From Gaiellasilicea sp963794385 (GTDB lineage Bacteria; Actinomycetota; Thermoleophilia; Gaiellales; Gaiellaceae): DNA of 21,772 nt. The notes below the pieces were generated by a model. It made no database searches. It had not been told where the DNA came from and saw only the letters and a list, made by a program, of their open reading frames with translations. Of this stretch, positions 6,841 to 14,594 are shown piece by piece. The first letter of the stretch is position 1, and each line of letters starts with the position of its first letter. The position numbers and the translations under genes were made by a program. The stretch is taken from positions 1-21,772 of the forward strand of contig CAWCDT010000012.1 in the NCBI GenBank assembly GCA_963794385.1. Direction: 5' to 3'.

Positions 6841-8148
6841 ATGCCGAAACATCTGAGCACCGCAATCGTCCTCTTCACCCGCGACCTGCGCGTGCACGAC
6901 CAGCCCGCCCTGGCAGCGGCGGCCGCGCGGGTGGAGCGCGTCGTCCCGCTCTTCGTCCTCGACGACGCCGTCCTCGCGGCGTTCGGCGCGCCGAACCGCG
7001 ACGCCTTTCTGATCGAGTCGCTGCGAGACCTGGACCGCTCCTTGCGGGCCCGCGGTGCGGCACTCGTCGTCCGACGCGGCGACGTCGTCGCGGAGACGGC
7101 GAAGGTCGCAGCAGAGTCCACTGCGGACGCCGTCTTCCTGGGCGAGGACGTGAGCGGCTATGCCCAGCGGCGTGAGCGACGCTTGCGCGACACGCTCGCC
7201 CGCGACCGGATCGGCCTCGAGGTCTTCCCGGGCGTGACCGTCGTTCCCCCCGGCGACCTCGCGCCCGCCGAGGGCGACCACTATCGCGTCTTCACGCCCT
7301 ACTGGCGCCGCTGGCGGCACGAGCCGCGCCGCGATCTGCTGCCGGCCCCCGAGCGGCTCTCCCTGCCCGACGGCCTCGCGGTTGGAGGGCTGCCGCGGCC
7401 CGGCGACCTCGTGAGGGGCGCGCCTGCGCCCGAGTTGCCGCCGGGCGGCGAGACCGCCGGTCGCAGGCGGCTGGAGGCATGGCTCGACGACGGCCTCCGG
7501 GGCTACGCCGAGCTCGCGGACGACCTCGCCGCCGACGCGACCTCCCGGCTCTCGCCTTACCTCCACTTCGGCTGTGTCTCGCCCGGCGAGGTGGTCGCGC
7601 GCGCACTCGAGCGCGAGGGCGCCGAGCCGTTCGTTCGCCAGCTTTGCTGGCGCGACTTCAACCACCAGCTGCTCGCGGCGCGGCCCGAGACCGCGCGCGA
7701 GGACATGCGGCCGCGGGCCGTGGGCTGGCGCGACGACGAGGAGTGCCTGGAGGCGTGGCGCGCAGGCCGCACGGGGTATCCCCTCGTCGACGCCGGTATG
7801 CGTCAGCTGCTCCGGGAGGGGTTCATGCACAACCGCGCGCGGCTCGTCACGGGTTCGTTCCTGACCAAGCATCTCGGGATCGACTGGCGCAGGGGCGCCG
7901 AGCACTTCTTCGCGCATCTCGTCGACGGCGACGTCGCGAACAACACGGGCAACTGGCAATGGGTCGCCGGCACGGGGACGGACTCCCGTCCCAATCGGAT
8001 GCTGAGCCCGGTCCGGCAGGCGCAGCGCTTCGACCCGGACGGCGCCTACGCCCGGCGCTACGTGCCGGAGCTCGGCACGCCCGACTATCCGGAGCCGGTC
8101 GTCGCGCACGAGGATGCGGTCGCCCGCTTCCGGCAGGCGGCCGCGTGA
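6841..8148 (+). CDS. phrB: Deoxyribodipyrimidine photolyase (class I)
   Basis: A 435-residue photolyase/cryptochrome-family enzyme that uses blue light and FADH- to split cyclobutane pyrimidine dimers in DNA. The N-terminal antenna-binding alpha/beta domain starts TAIVLFTRDLRVHDQPAL. The helical FAD domain is clear: SRLSPYLHFGCVSPGEV, FVRQLCWRDFNHQLL, GYPLVDAGMRQLLREGFMHN, RARLVTGSFLTKHLGIDW and NWQWVAGTGTDSRPNRMLSP. Length matches class I CPD photolyases. I chose ATG 6841, which gives the usual short N-terminus; ATG 6817 has a better ribosome site (GGAG) but adds an atypical 8-residue extension. The stop overlaps the next start as GTGA, so it heads a three-gene operon. A 6-4 photolyase or cryptochrome is less likely from these motifs but not formally excluded. 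Confidence 0.95.
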   Translation: MPKHLSTAIVLFTRDLRVHDQPALAAAAARVERVVPLFVLDDAVLAAFGAPNRDAFLIESLRDLDRSLRARGAALVVRRGDVVAETAKVAAESTADAVFLGEDVSGYAQRRERRLRDTLARDRIGLEVFPGVTVVPPGDLAPAEGDHYRVFTPYWRRWRHEPRRDLLPAPERLSLPDGLAVGGLPRPGDLVRGAPAPELPPGGETAGRRRLEAWLDDGLRGYAELADDLAADATSRLSPYLHFGCVSPGEVVARALEREGAEPFVRQLCWRDFNHQLLAARPETAREDMRPRAVGWRDDEECLEAWRAGRTGYPLVDAGMRQLLREGFMHNRARLVTGSFLTKHLGIDWRRGAEHFFAHLVDGDVANNTGNWQWVAGTGTDSRPNRMLSPVRQAQRFDPDGAYARRYVPELGTPDYPEPVVAHEDAVARFRQAAA

Positions 8149-8660
8149 GCGGTTGGGAGACGACCGAGCGCGTGCTCGAGTCGGGCGGCTTCGAGTCGCG
8201 GCAGCGCGTGCTGGTGCCGGAGCCGGTGGTCGAGGCATCCGAGGCCGGCGCTCGGACGCTCGGCGTCACGTACTGGGTCGCCGTCGATCGCTTCACCCGC
8301 GGCGGCGTGCGCGCAAGCTGGAGCGGCGGCGGCGGCAAGCTGAAGCTGCTCGGGGGAGCGACGCTCCTCACGTTCGGGCCGCCGCAGCTCTCGGCCGGGG
8401 CCGGTCTCATCTCGTGCCGGCACGAGATCTTCGGCGGCCTGCTGGCGCTGCGCGCCGGCGGGTCGGTCACGCTCGCCCAGCGCGCGGAGGGAGAGCAGCA
8501 CGAGCTGAGCGTCACCGTCGAGGAGTACGTGCCGCGGCTCGCGGCGCGGCGGGGCGCACCGTGGTGGACCGGCGTGCTCTATGCGAAGGGTCAGAGCCCG
8601 TTCCACGCCGCGGTGAGCCGCCGCTACTTCGAGCTGCTCCTACGGAGCCGCGCGGCGTGA
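8145..8660 (+). CDS. Unknown protein between photolyase and SDR genes
   Basis: A 171-residue protein I do not recognise. It starts at GTG 8145 in a GTGA overlap with the photolyase stop and ends with another GTGA overlap into the SDR gene, so it is translationally coupled to both. No signal peptide or membrane segment is visible. The sequence alternates short hydrophobic and polar stretches (for example TYWVAVDRFTRGGVRASW, KLKLLGGATLLTFGPPQL, HELSVTVEEYVPRL), suggesting a mostly beta structure, and ends in a helix (FHAAVSRRYFELLLRSRAA). A conserved-looking WWTGVLYAKGQSPFH segment is near the C-terminus. The tight coupling to photolyase suggests a soluble role with these enzymes, but no function can be assigned. 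Confidence 0.8.
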   Translation: MSGWETTERVLESGGFESRQRVLVPEPVVEASEAGARTLGVTYWVAVDRFTRGGVRASWSGGGGKLKLLGGATLLTFGPPQLSAGAGLISCRHEIFGGLLALRAGGSVTLAQRAEGEQHELSVTVEEYVPRLAARRGAPWWTGVLYAKGQSPFHAAVSRRYFELLLRSRAA

Positions 8661-9517
8661 AGGTGACCGTTTTCGGCGCGACCGGCGTCGTAGGCCGGGC
8701 ACTCCTGCCGCTGCTCGCCGGGCACGAGGTGACTGCCGTCTCGCGCTCGCCGCGAGACGAGGCCGGCGCCCGCTGGGTCCTCGCGGATGCGGCGTCCGGC
8801 GAGGGCGTTGCCGAGGCGCTCGAGGGCGCGAACGTCGCCTACTACCTCGTCCACTCGCTCGGCTCGCGAGACTTCGAGCGGCAGGACCGCGTCGCGGCCG
8901 AGACGGTCGCACAGGCCGCGGCGGCCGCCGGCGTCGAGCAGATCGTCTACCTCGGCGGCCTCGGAGCGGACGACCCCGACGCGTCGCCACACCTGCGCAG
9001 CCGCCGCGTGACCGGCGAGCGGCTCGCGTCGGGAGGCGTGCCGGTGACCACGCTGCGGGCGGCGATGATCGTCGGCAAGGGGAGCGCGGCCTTCGAGACG
9101 ATCCTCGGCCTGGTCGAGCGGCTGCCTGTGATGCTGACGCCGAGCTGGGTCTCGACGCCCACGCAGCCGATCGCACTCGACGACGTGACCCGCTATCTGG
9201 CGGGTGTCTGCGGCGACGAGCGAGCCTACGGTGAGGCGTACGACACGGGCGGGCCCGAGGTGATGACCTACCGAGAGATGATCGAGCGGATTGCCCGCCT
9301 GCTCGGCCGCAGGCCGAGGATCGTCGAGGTGCCGGTGCTGACGCCATACCTCTCCTCCCTCTGGCTCGACCTCGTCACGCCGGTCAACGCCTCAGTCGCG
9401 CGCCCGCTCGTCGAGGGCCTGCGTAACCCGACGGTCGCGCGGGAGGAGCGCATCCGCCGGCTCGTCCCGCTGGAGCTCACGCCGTTTGACGAGGCTGCGC
9501 GGCGGGCGGTCGGCTGA
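8657..9517 (+). CDS. NAD(P)-binding SDR-like protein (atypical SDR)
   Basis: A 286-residue Rossmann-fold protein of the atypical short-chain dehydrogenase/NmrA-like type. The dinucleotide motif GATGVVG is at residues 7-13, followed by strands and helices typical of NAD(P)H-binding proteins (VAYYLVHSLGS, EQIVYLGGLGADDP, TTLRAAMIVGKGS). The classical YxxxK catalytic pair is not evident, so it may bind cofactor without standard dehydrogenase chemistry. A C-terminal part (ILGLVERLPVMLTPSWVSTPTQPIALDDV) resembles proteins annotated as NAD(P)H-binding next to DUF2867 domains. The start is GTG 8657, overlapping the preceding stop. Its last 41 bases overlap the convergent SRPBCC gene. Substrate unknown; co-transcription with photolyase suggests a stress-related redox function, which is inference. 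Confidence 0.88.
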   Translation: MKVTVFGATGVVGRALLPLLAGHEVTAVSRSPRDEAGARWVLADAASGEGVAEALEGANVAYYLVHSLGSRDFERQDRVAAETVAQAAAAAGVEQIVYLGGLGADDPDASPHLRSRRVTGERLASGGVPVTTLRAAMIVGKGSAAFETILGLVERLPVMLTPSWVSTPTQPIALDDVTRYLAGVCGDERAYGEAYDTGGPEVMTYREMIERIARLLGRRPRIVEVPVLTPYLSSLWLDLVTPVNASVARPLVEGLRNPTVAREERIRRLVPLELTPFDEAARRAVG

Positions 9518-9962
9518 GTAGTCCCGGCACCTGGGCCGCGCGGTAGTCGAAGATCCGCTCGAGCCAGCCGCGGACGAGCAGCCGGCGGACGAGTCCGCCG
9601 AGGGGACCGAGGAAGAGGCGATAGCGCACGTGGTCGTAGATCTCCGTCCCGCCGGCGACCGGCGTCAGCCGGTGCGCGTGCTCCCAGACCAGGAAGGGCC
9701 CGCGGCGCTGCACATCGACGAAGCCGCGCGGCGGCGCCCAGGCGACGATCTCGGTGCGCCAGCGGATCGGGATCCCGAAGAGCCTGAGGCGGTAGCGCAG
9801 CCGCGCGCCGGCGGAGAGAGTGGCCGGCGCCTCGACGATCCGGAAGCGAAGCCACGCCGGCGTGATCCGTTCGAGATTGCGCGCGTCGGCGAAGAACGCG
9901 AACGCGGCGTCGATCGGCACCGGCACGACCTGGATTCGCTCCAGCACGTACGGGCGGCTCAT
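9477..9962 (-). CDS. SRPBCC (START-like) family protein
   Basis: A 161-residue SRPBCC/polyketide-cyclase-like protein, a fold that binds hydrophobic ligands in a helix-grip cavity. The family pattern is visible: VPVPIDAAFAFFADARNLERITPAWLRF at the N-terminus, LSAGARLRYRLRLFGIPIRWRTEIVAW, FVDVQRRGPFLVWEHAHRLTPV, GGTEIYDHVRYRLFLGPLGGL, and a long C-terminal helix (VRRLLVRGWLERIFDYRAAQV). These resemble ligand-binding SRPBCC proteins often encoded beside SDR or cell-division-inhibitor-like proteins. It starts at ATG 9962, 10 bases after the amine-oxidase-like gene stop, so it is probably the last gene of that transcript. The end overlaps the convergent SDR gene by 41 bases. The ligand is unknown. 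Confidence 0.88.
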   Translation of the reverse strand: MSRPYVLERIQVVPVPIDAAFAFFADARNLERITPAWLRFRIVEAPATLSAGARLRYRLRLFGIPIRWRTEIVAWAPPRGFVDVQRRGPFLVWEHAHRLTPVAGGTEIYDHVRYRLFLGPLGGLVRRLLVRGWLERIFDYRAAQVPGLLSRPPAAQPRQTA

Positions 9963-9972
9963 CCGCCCTCTC

Positions 9973-11565
9973 TCACCACTTCACCTTCCGCAGCTCGGGG
10001 CCGACGATGTGCCCGAAGTGGCCCGGCTCCTCGTGCGCTGCATCGTGGGTCGCGTGACCTGCGTACCAGACGACGACGTCGGTGTCGACGATCGACTCGC
10101 CGTTGACGTACGTGCCGATGTTCGCCTCGTAGGGAGGTCCGGTCGCGGTGACGCCGGTGTCGATCTCCGTGCCCCGATAGCGCGTCAGCCAGACGTCGCC
10201 CTGCGGGAACGGCCAGTCCGGCGAGGCCGTGGCGACCCCGTCGCCGGCGCCGGGGACGATGTCGTAGGCCTCGCCCGTCGAGGCGTTCTGCACGCGCCAG
10301 CGGCGCTTGCGCGACGGGTTGCGGGGTCGTTGCGTCTCGAACTGTTTCGTGTGCCACTTCGAGCCGCCGACGAGCGGCGGGTCGTTGAACTCCCGCACGC
10401 GGTTCGGGGCGGGACTGCGGAGATCGAAGTCGAGGCGCCAGTACGCGTGGTGGTAGTGCTTCGTGCACACGCACGAGCTCGACGTCGCCCCGAATCCGAA
10501 TCGTGGGCGGATCGTGCCATTCGCGTGCAGGCGCCACTCGCTCACGTACCGGTACCAGCCGGCCTGCATCTCGCAGACGAGCACGACCTCCTGCCCCGCG
10601 ATGTAGATCGCGGTGCCGAGGAAGTTGCCGGTGTCGAGGCCGGTGTCGAGGATCGTCTTGGCGGGTGCCGGGCAGAGCCTGAACCCCGGCCCGACGTCGG
10701 CTCCCGGTGCGTCGAGCATTCCTTCCTGCCACTGCCAGTCGAGGTACGGCCCGCAGGCGTTCCCCTGGTAGGTGACGTTGAGGATCGGCACGTGGGCCCG
10801 GTAGAGGAGCCGCTTGCCGCGATAGTCGACGTAACGCAGCTCGATTCCGGAGCCATTCGTGCCCGAGGAGGCGGTCGGCCGGACCGCCTGGAAGCGCCAC
10901 AGCACCGTGCCGCCCTGGCTGACGGTAACGAGGACCGAGCCCGCCGTCCCCTTCGCGGCCGTGCCCTGCCCGGCGTACGGCTGGCCGCAGATCGGGTTGT
11001 GCGCTTGCGCCGTCTCCGGCGCGCCGCCGTCGAAGCGAAGCACCGTCCGTCGGCTCATGTTGACGCCCGCGATCTCGTGGCCCTTCAGTCCGCGCCGGGG
11101 CAGCAGCCCGACCGCGAGCACGCGCTCGAGCCCGCCGCCCGCATCGTCGTCGACGACGAGCGGCGGCATCGGCTCGTACGGCGTGAGCCGGCCGCTGCGG
11201 AGCGACGGGCCGAGCCTCGCGTCGCGCTCGAGCACGGCGACGGCTGCCGCGAACTCCTCCGGGCTCGGCACCGGCTGCTGCCCGGACTCGGTGACTTCGA
11301 GCGCCTTCGGGTCGCGCAGCGTGCCGTCGGCCAGCAGCGTGCGGCTATTCGTGTAGTCGTAGATGGTGGCCCGGAAGCGATCCGACGCACGCGGCTGGGC
11401 GGTCTTGCGGTCGGACTCGAGCGGCTCGACCGACAGCAGACGATGTCGGGTGCGCTCGAGCGCGCTCCGGAGGCTTCTGTGCGCGAGCAGGCCGGGGCCG
11501 AGCTGCTGCAGCGCGGCCGGGTCGGGTCCAAACGGGCGGATGTCGAGGGTCAGCTCCGACGGCAC
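9973..11565 (-). CDS. Copper amine oxidase-like protein, altered cofactor motif
   Basis: A 530-residue protein whose second half resembles the catalytic beta-sandwich of copper amine oxidases. The copper-binding HxH pair aligns as His370 and His372 (KHYHHAYWRLDFDL, compared with HQHxFxFRLD). A further His candidate follows VVVWYAGH (His504 or His507). The segment where family members have N-Y-D/E-Y, with the first Tyr becoming the TPQ cofactor, reads WYRY here (337-340): both Tyr are kept but the flanking Asn and acidic residue are Trp and Arg. A candidate catalytic Asp lies in PYLDWQW (Asp276). The N-terminal part (about 1-170) matches the non-catalytic domain weakly; no signal peptide. Start GTG 11565 has GAGAGGAG upstream. 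Homology is inferred by eye; activity is uncertain because of the altered motif. Confidence 0.65.
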   Translation of the reverse strand: MPSELTLDIRPFGPDPAALQQLGPGLLAHRSLRSALERTRHRLLSVEPLESDRKTAQPRASDRFRATIYDYTNSRTLLADGTLRDPKALEVTESGQQPVPSPEEFAAAVAVLERDARLGPSLRSGRLTPYEPMPPLVVDDDAGGGLERVLAVGLLPRRGLKGHEIAGVNMSRRTVLRFDGGAPETAQAHNPICGQPYAGQGTAAKGTAGSVLVTVSQGGTVLWRFQAVRPTASSGTNGSGIELRYVDYRGKRLLYRAHVPILNVTYQGNACGPYLDWQWQEGMLDAPGADVGPGFRLCPAPAKTILDTGLDTGNFLGTAIYIAGQEVVLVCEMQAGWYRYVSEWRLHANGTIRPRFGFGATSSSCVCTKHYHHAYWRLDFDLRSPAPNRVREFNDPPLVGGSKWHTKQFETQRPRNPSRKRRWRVQNASTGEAYDIVPGAGDGVATASPDWPFPQGDVWLTRYRGTEIDTGVTATGPPYEANIGTYVNGESIVDTDVVVWYAGHATHDAAHEEPGHFGHIVGPELRKVKW

Positions 11566-11638
11566 GGGCGCTCCTCTCGTCGAGGCCGCCGAGGCACGGA
11601 AGGCGCCGGGTCTCGAGACGGCCGCTGTTCGCGCGAGC

Positions 11639-12886
11639 TTAGACCACCTTCGCCCCGCGTCGCTGATCGTCGGCCCAGGCCGCGAGCAGGCCGCGGTAGT
11701 GGCCGACGAACTGCTCGTGCTCGTGCGGCGGGAAGGTCGAGGTCACCGTCTCGACGAGCAGGGCGTCGAAGTCCGGGCCGGTGACCCACTCGTGCAGGGC
11801 CTCGTCGAGATGCCCGAGCGCGGTCGCGCAGAACTCGTTGTACGCGTCGACCTGGAAGTACGCGTCGGCGAGCTTCCTGTACTCGGCCAGCTTGTCCTCG
11901 TACGAGAGGTCGTCGCGGTCGCTGACGGCGAAGTAGTCGCGCGTCGTCTGGTTGATCTGCATCGGCCGCCCGGTGGCGAGGCAGAACGCCGACCAGCGCA
12001 CGAGTGCCCGGATCGCCCAGGGGAAGTAGTAGTGCAGGCTCGTCAGCGCGACATCCGGCGAGGCGTTCGCGTAGTCGATCGGGGACGCGACGCCGTCCTT
12101 CACGATCGTCTCGCAGGAGTTGAACTCCCAGCGGAAGAACGCGTTGACGAGGCGGCTGATCGTGACGACCTCGTCGCCGGTCTCCGGGCTGAGGAAGTCG
12201 TGGTCGACCTGGTAGCGGTCGTACATCGGCCGGTCGGGCTCGAAGTGCATCACCATCGTCTCGGCGCCGATCGAGAGGCTGCGGGCGAAGACGTCGAAGT
12301 CCTCGACCGCAGCCTGCAGGTGCATCAGCCGCTCGCCGGAGGCGTCGTAGACGGCGTGCAGCTCCTGCGGATCGCGGATGCGTGTCACGCCGACCCACTG
12401 ACCGCCGTCGAACGGCTTCATGTAGAGGGGGAAGCCAACTCGGCCGGCAATCTCCTCGAGGTCGAACGGAAGGTTGTAGCGCTCGGCCGTCGACTGGAAG
12501 CGCTCGTTCGCGGGCGGGCTCTTGTGCGGGATCAGCCAGGTCTCCGGCACCTTCAACCCGAGTCGCATCATCGCGCAGTAGGCCGAGTGCTTCTCCATCG
12601 CCTGGAACGTGAACGGGTTGTTGAGCAGGTAGACGTCGTCCATCAACGAGATCTTCTTCAGCCACTCGCGCGGCACCGTGTACCACCACCCGAGCCGGTC
12701 GACGACGAGCGCGTAGCGCGGCCGGGAGCGGAGGTCGAACGGCTCGATCGTGATCCGCTCGCAGGTGAGCTCGTGTGTCTCGCCGTCGTGCTCGATCGGC
12801 CCGACTCGGGAGAGCAGGTGCTCGAAGGCGCGGGGCCAGTCCTCCTCGGTGCCGAGCAGGAGGCCGATCAGGTGCGTGCGTTTCAT
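11639..12886 (-). CDS. ATP-grasp domain ligase-like protein
   Basis: A 415-residue protein with an ATP-grasp fold. The N-terminal part (1-95) looks like the pre-ATP-grasp domain. The ATP-binding core has FDLEEIAGRVGFPLYMKPFDGGQWVGV: Lys157 would contact ATP phosphate and GG(161-162) forms the flexible loop. Later acidic and Asn-rich strands (EFNSCETIVKDGVASPIDYANASPD) are plausible metal-binding positions. ATP-grasp enzymes couple ATP cleavage to ligation of a carboxylate with an amine or thiol through an acyl phosphate. The ATG at 12886 overlaps the upstream hydrolase stop as ATGA. It is third in a run of two alpha/beta-hydrolases and this ligase. Substrate unknown; peptide- or amide-forming activity is inferred from the fold. 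Confidence 0.88.
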   Translation of the reverse strand: MKRTHLIGLLLGTEEDWPRAFEHLLSRVGPIEHDGETHELTCERITIEPFDLRSRPRYALVVDRLGWWYTVPREWLKKISLMDDVYLLNNPFTFQAMEKHSAYCAMMRLGLKVPETWLIPHKSPPANERFQSTAERYNLPFDLEEIAGRVGFPLYMKPFDGGQWVGVTRIRDPQELHAVYDASGERLMHLQAAVEDFDVFARSLSIGAETMVMHFEPDRPMYDRYQVDHDFLSPETGDEVVTISRLVNAFFRWEFNSCETIVKDGVASPIDYANASPDVALTSLHYYFPWAIRALVRWSAFCLATGRPMQINQTTRDYFAVSDRDDLSYEDKLAEYRKLADAYFQVDAYNEFCATALGHLDEALHEWVTGPDFDALLVETVTSTFPPHEHEQFVGHYRGLLAAWADDQRRGAKVV

Positions 12887-13620
12887 ACGAACCGGGGCAG
12901 ATGATGCGCGATCTGCGCGCGCCAGGCGGGCCAGTCGTGCGCAACGTCATGGCCCCAGACGTCGAGCTCGTGCGCGATTCCCTTCGCAGCGAGCTGGCCG
13001 GCGAAGCGCCTGGTGCTCTCGAGCGCGCCGGTCGAGTCCTCCCAGTCTCCCTGGCCGACGACGAGGAGGAGGTTGACGCGGCCGCGTAGCCACTCGAGGT
13101 GCTCGCCGTGCAGATGCGCGACGTAGTCGGCCGGGTTGTGGAAGTAGACCGCGTCGCCGCGCTCCCCGCCGGCGACGACCGAGACGTCGTAGACGCCGCT
13201 CTGGCAGATCGCGAGCGGGAAGAGGTCGGCGCGACGGAGCGCGAAATTGGCTGCGTGGTAGGCGCCGAAGCTGACCCCCGTCAGCGCGATCTCGTGCGTG
13301 TTCGCGTCCTCCTGCACGAAGGGCACGACCTGGTTCACGATCCAGTCCTCATAGCGGCCGTGCGCCTGCGCCCGCTGCTCGAGCGACAGGTCGTCGCGGT
13401 ACCAGCTGCCCGAGTCGAAGCTGTCGACGGCGTACACCTTCACGCGCCCCGCCTCGATCAGGTCGCCGATCGCGTCGATCATCCCGCGCTCTTCGTACTG
13501 CCATACCGGGCCTTGTTGCGACGGGAACGCGAGCAGCGGCCGGCCCCAGTGCCCGTAGACGACGACGTTTCCGTTCGCCCCGATCGCGGGCGACCACAGT
13601 GACTGCTGGCGGCGGTTCAG
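12883..13620 (-). CDS. Alpha/beta-hydrolase esterase, probable CTG start
   Basis: A 245-residue cytosolic esterase-family alpha/beta-hydrolase. The nucleophile elbow GVSFG (115-119, Ser117) is clear; the acid may be Asp in VVGQGDWED and the base His in DVWGHDVAHDW. The N-terminus MNRRQQSLWSPAIGANGNVV fits members I recall that begin with Met-Asn-Arg and a WSP-type segment. That start corresponds to CTG at 13620, which overlaps the upstream stop as CTGA in the same way as other junctions here. An earlier in-frame GTG at 13674 would overlap the upstream gene by 58 bases and add an unlikely extension. It is flanked by a Fes-like hydrolase and the ATP-grasp gene. The substrate is unknown; the hydrolase call is firm and the start less so. 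Confidence 0.88.
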   Translation of the reverse strand: MNRRQQSLWSPAIGANGNVVVYGHWGRPLLAFPSQQGPVWQYEERGMIDAIGDLIEAGRVKVYAVDSFDSGSWYRDDLSLEQRAQAHGRYEDWIVNQVVPFVQEDANTHEIALTGVSFGAYHAANFALRRADLFPLAICQSGVYDVSVVAGGERGDAVYFHNPADYVAHLHGEHLEWLRGRVNLLLVVGQGDWEDSTGALESTRRFAGQLAAKGIAHELDVWGHDVAHDWPAWRAQIAHHLPRFV

Positions 13621-14594
13621 GGTCGGATTCTCTCGAACAACCGTTGCAGGTGGGGCTGGAACGAGTCTCGCCACGCGACCCAGTTGTGGCCGTCTCGGAA
13701 CTCGTGCAGCTCGACGTCGTAGCCGCGGGCGGCGAGCGCGTCGGCGAGGGCGCGGTTCGCTGCCAGGTTCTCCTCGACCGTGCCGCAGGCGAGCACGAGC
13801 GGGATCGTGCGCTCCGGCCGGTTGCGGTGGACGCCGCTGACGAAGCGGGCGATCCGCTCGTAGCGGGGGAACCAGCGCTCGTACGACTCCGCGCGGCGGA
13901 AGAAGCTCCCCGACTGGAGGAAGAGCGCGTCGAAGCTCTCTGGAAAGCGACGATGTGCATGGAACAGCGCGAGCGCGCCGAGGCTCGCACCGAGCCCGAT
14001 CCGGACCGGTGCCGGGGGAAGGGAGGGGAGGATCTCCTCGGCGAGCGCGCGCGAGTAGCGCGCCGACGCTGAGTAGATCTCGTTCCGGTCAACTGGTCCG
14101 ATCAGCGTGGCGCGGAGCGGCGGCAGCTGCGGGAGCAGGCGGAGGAGCGAGGAGTGCTCTGCGTACTCGGGCCCGTCGTGGGCGATCAGCATCGGGCTGT
14201 CGCCGTTCGCATCTGGATGGGCCCAGACGAGGGCAGTCAGGTCGCTCCGGAGAATGCGGCTCCGGATCGTCACCTGCTCCGGCTCGGCCGGAGGCGCACC
14301 GTCGAGCCAGGCCGGCGGCTCGTAACCGGGCTCCTCCCAGACGGACTTGGCTCCCCAGGGCCCGCTGGCCGTCCTCGGGTTGCCCGGGTCGACCACCCAT
14401 TCGCTCGCGTCGTCACGGCCGATCAGCTCGAGCTGGTACTCGAAACGCGCGACGTCCGGCGCCGGTGCCGCGAGCTCCCAGGCTCGGCCCTGCCGCCTGA
14501 AGGCATGCGGAAGCCGGTCGCCCAGCTGATGGGCGAGTCGAACGCCTGCGAGCCGGCGGCGCGGATCCGGGAGGTGGAAGCGAATTTCGATCAC
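13617..14594 (-). CDS. Enterochelin-esterase-like alpha/beta-hydrolase
   Basis: A 325-residue hydrolase of the Fes/esterase D-like family. An N-terminal beta domain (about 1-115, with FEYQLELIGRDDASEWVVDPGNP) resembles the carbohydrate-binding-like module of enterochelin esterases. The alpha/beta-hydrolase domain follows with MLIAHDGPEYAEHSSLLRLL, the nucleophile motif GLGASLGALALFHAH (Ser in GASLG), and a late His in FRDGHNWVAWRDSF. No signal peptide, so probably cytoplasmic. I chose GTG 14594; the open frame upstream contains only Arg/Ser-rich shadow sequence, and no clear ribosome site is visible. It is first of a cluster with a second esterase and an ATP-grasp protein. It could hydrolyse an ester- or amide-linked product of that pathway; iron-siderophore hydrolysis is possible, but no siderophore genes are nearby. 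Confidence 0.88.
   Translation of the reverse strand: MIEIRFHLPDPRRRLAGVRLAHQLGDRLPHAFRRQGRAWELAAPAPDVARFEYQLELIGRDDASEWVVDPGNPRTASGPWGAKSVWEEPGYEPPAWLDGAPPAEPEQVTIRSRILRSDLTALVWAHPDANGDSPMLIAHDGPEYAEHSSLLRLLPQLPPLRATLIGPVDRNEIYSASARYSRALAEEILPSLPPAPVRIGLGASLGALALFHAHRRFPESFDALFLQSGSFFRRAESYERWFPRYERIARFVSGVHRNRPERTIPLVLACGTVEENLAANRALADALAARGYDVELHEFRDGHNWVAWRDSFQPHLQRLFERIRP

Noticed and set aside
9820..11784. Long plus-strand open frames opposite the amine-oxidase-like and ATP-grasp genes (also 11363-12904)
   Set aside because: Composition is Arg/Ala/Val/Asp-rich without domains or ribosome sites. High GC with strong third-position bias keeps antisense frames open; the minus-strand proteins have real motifs.
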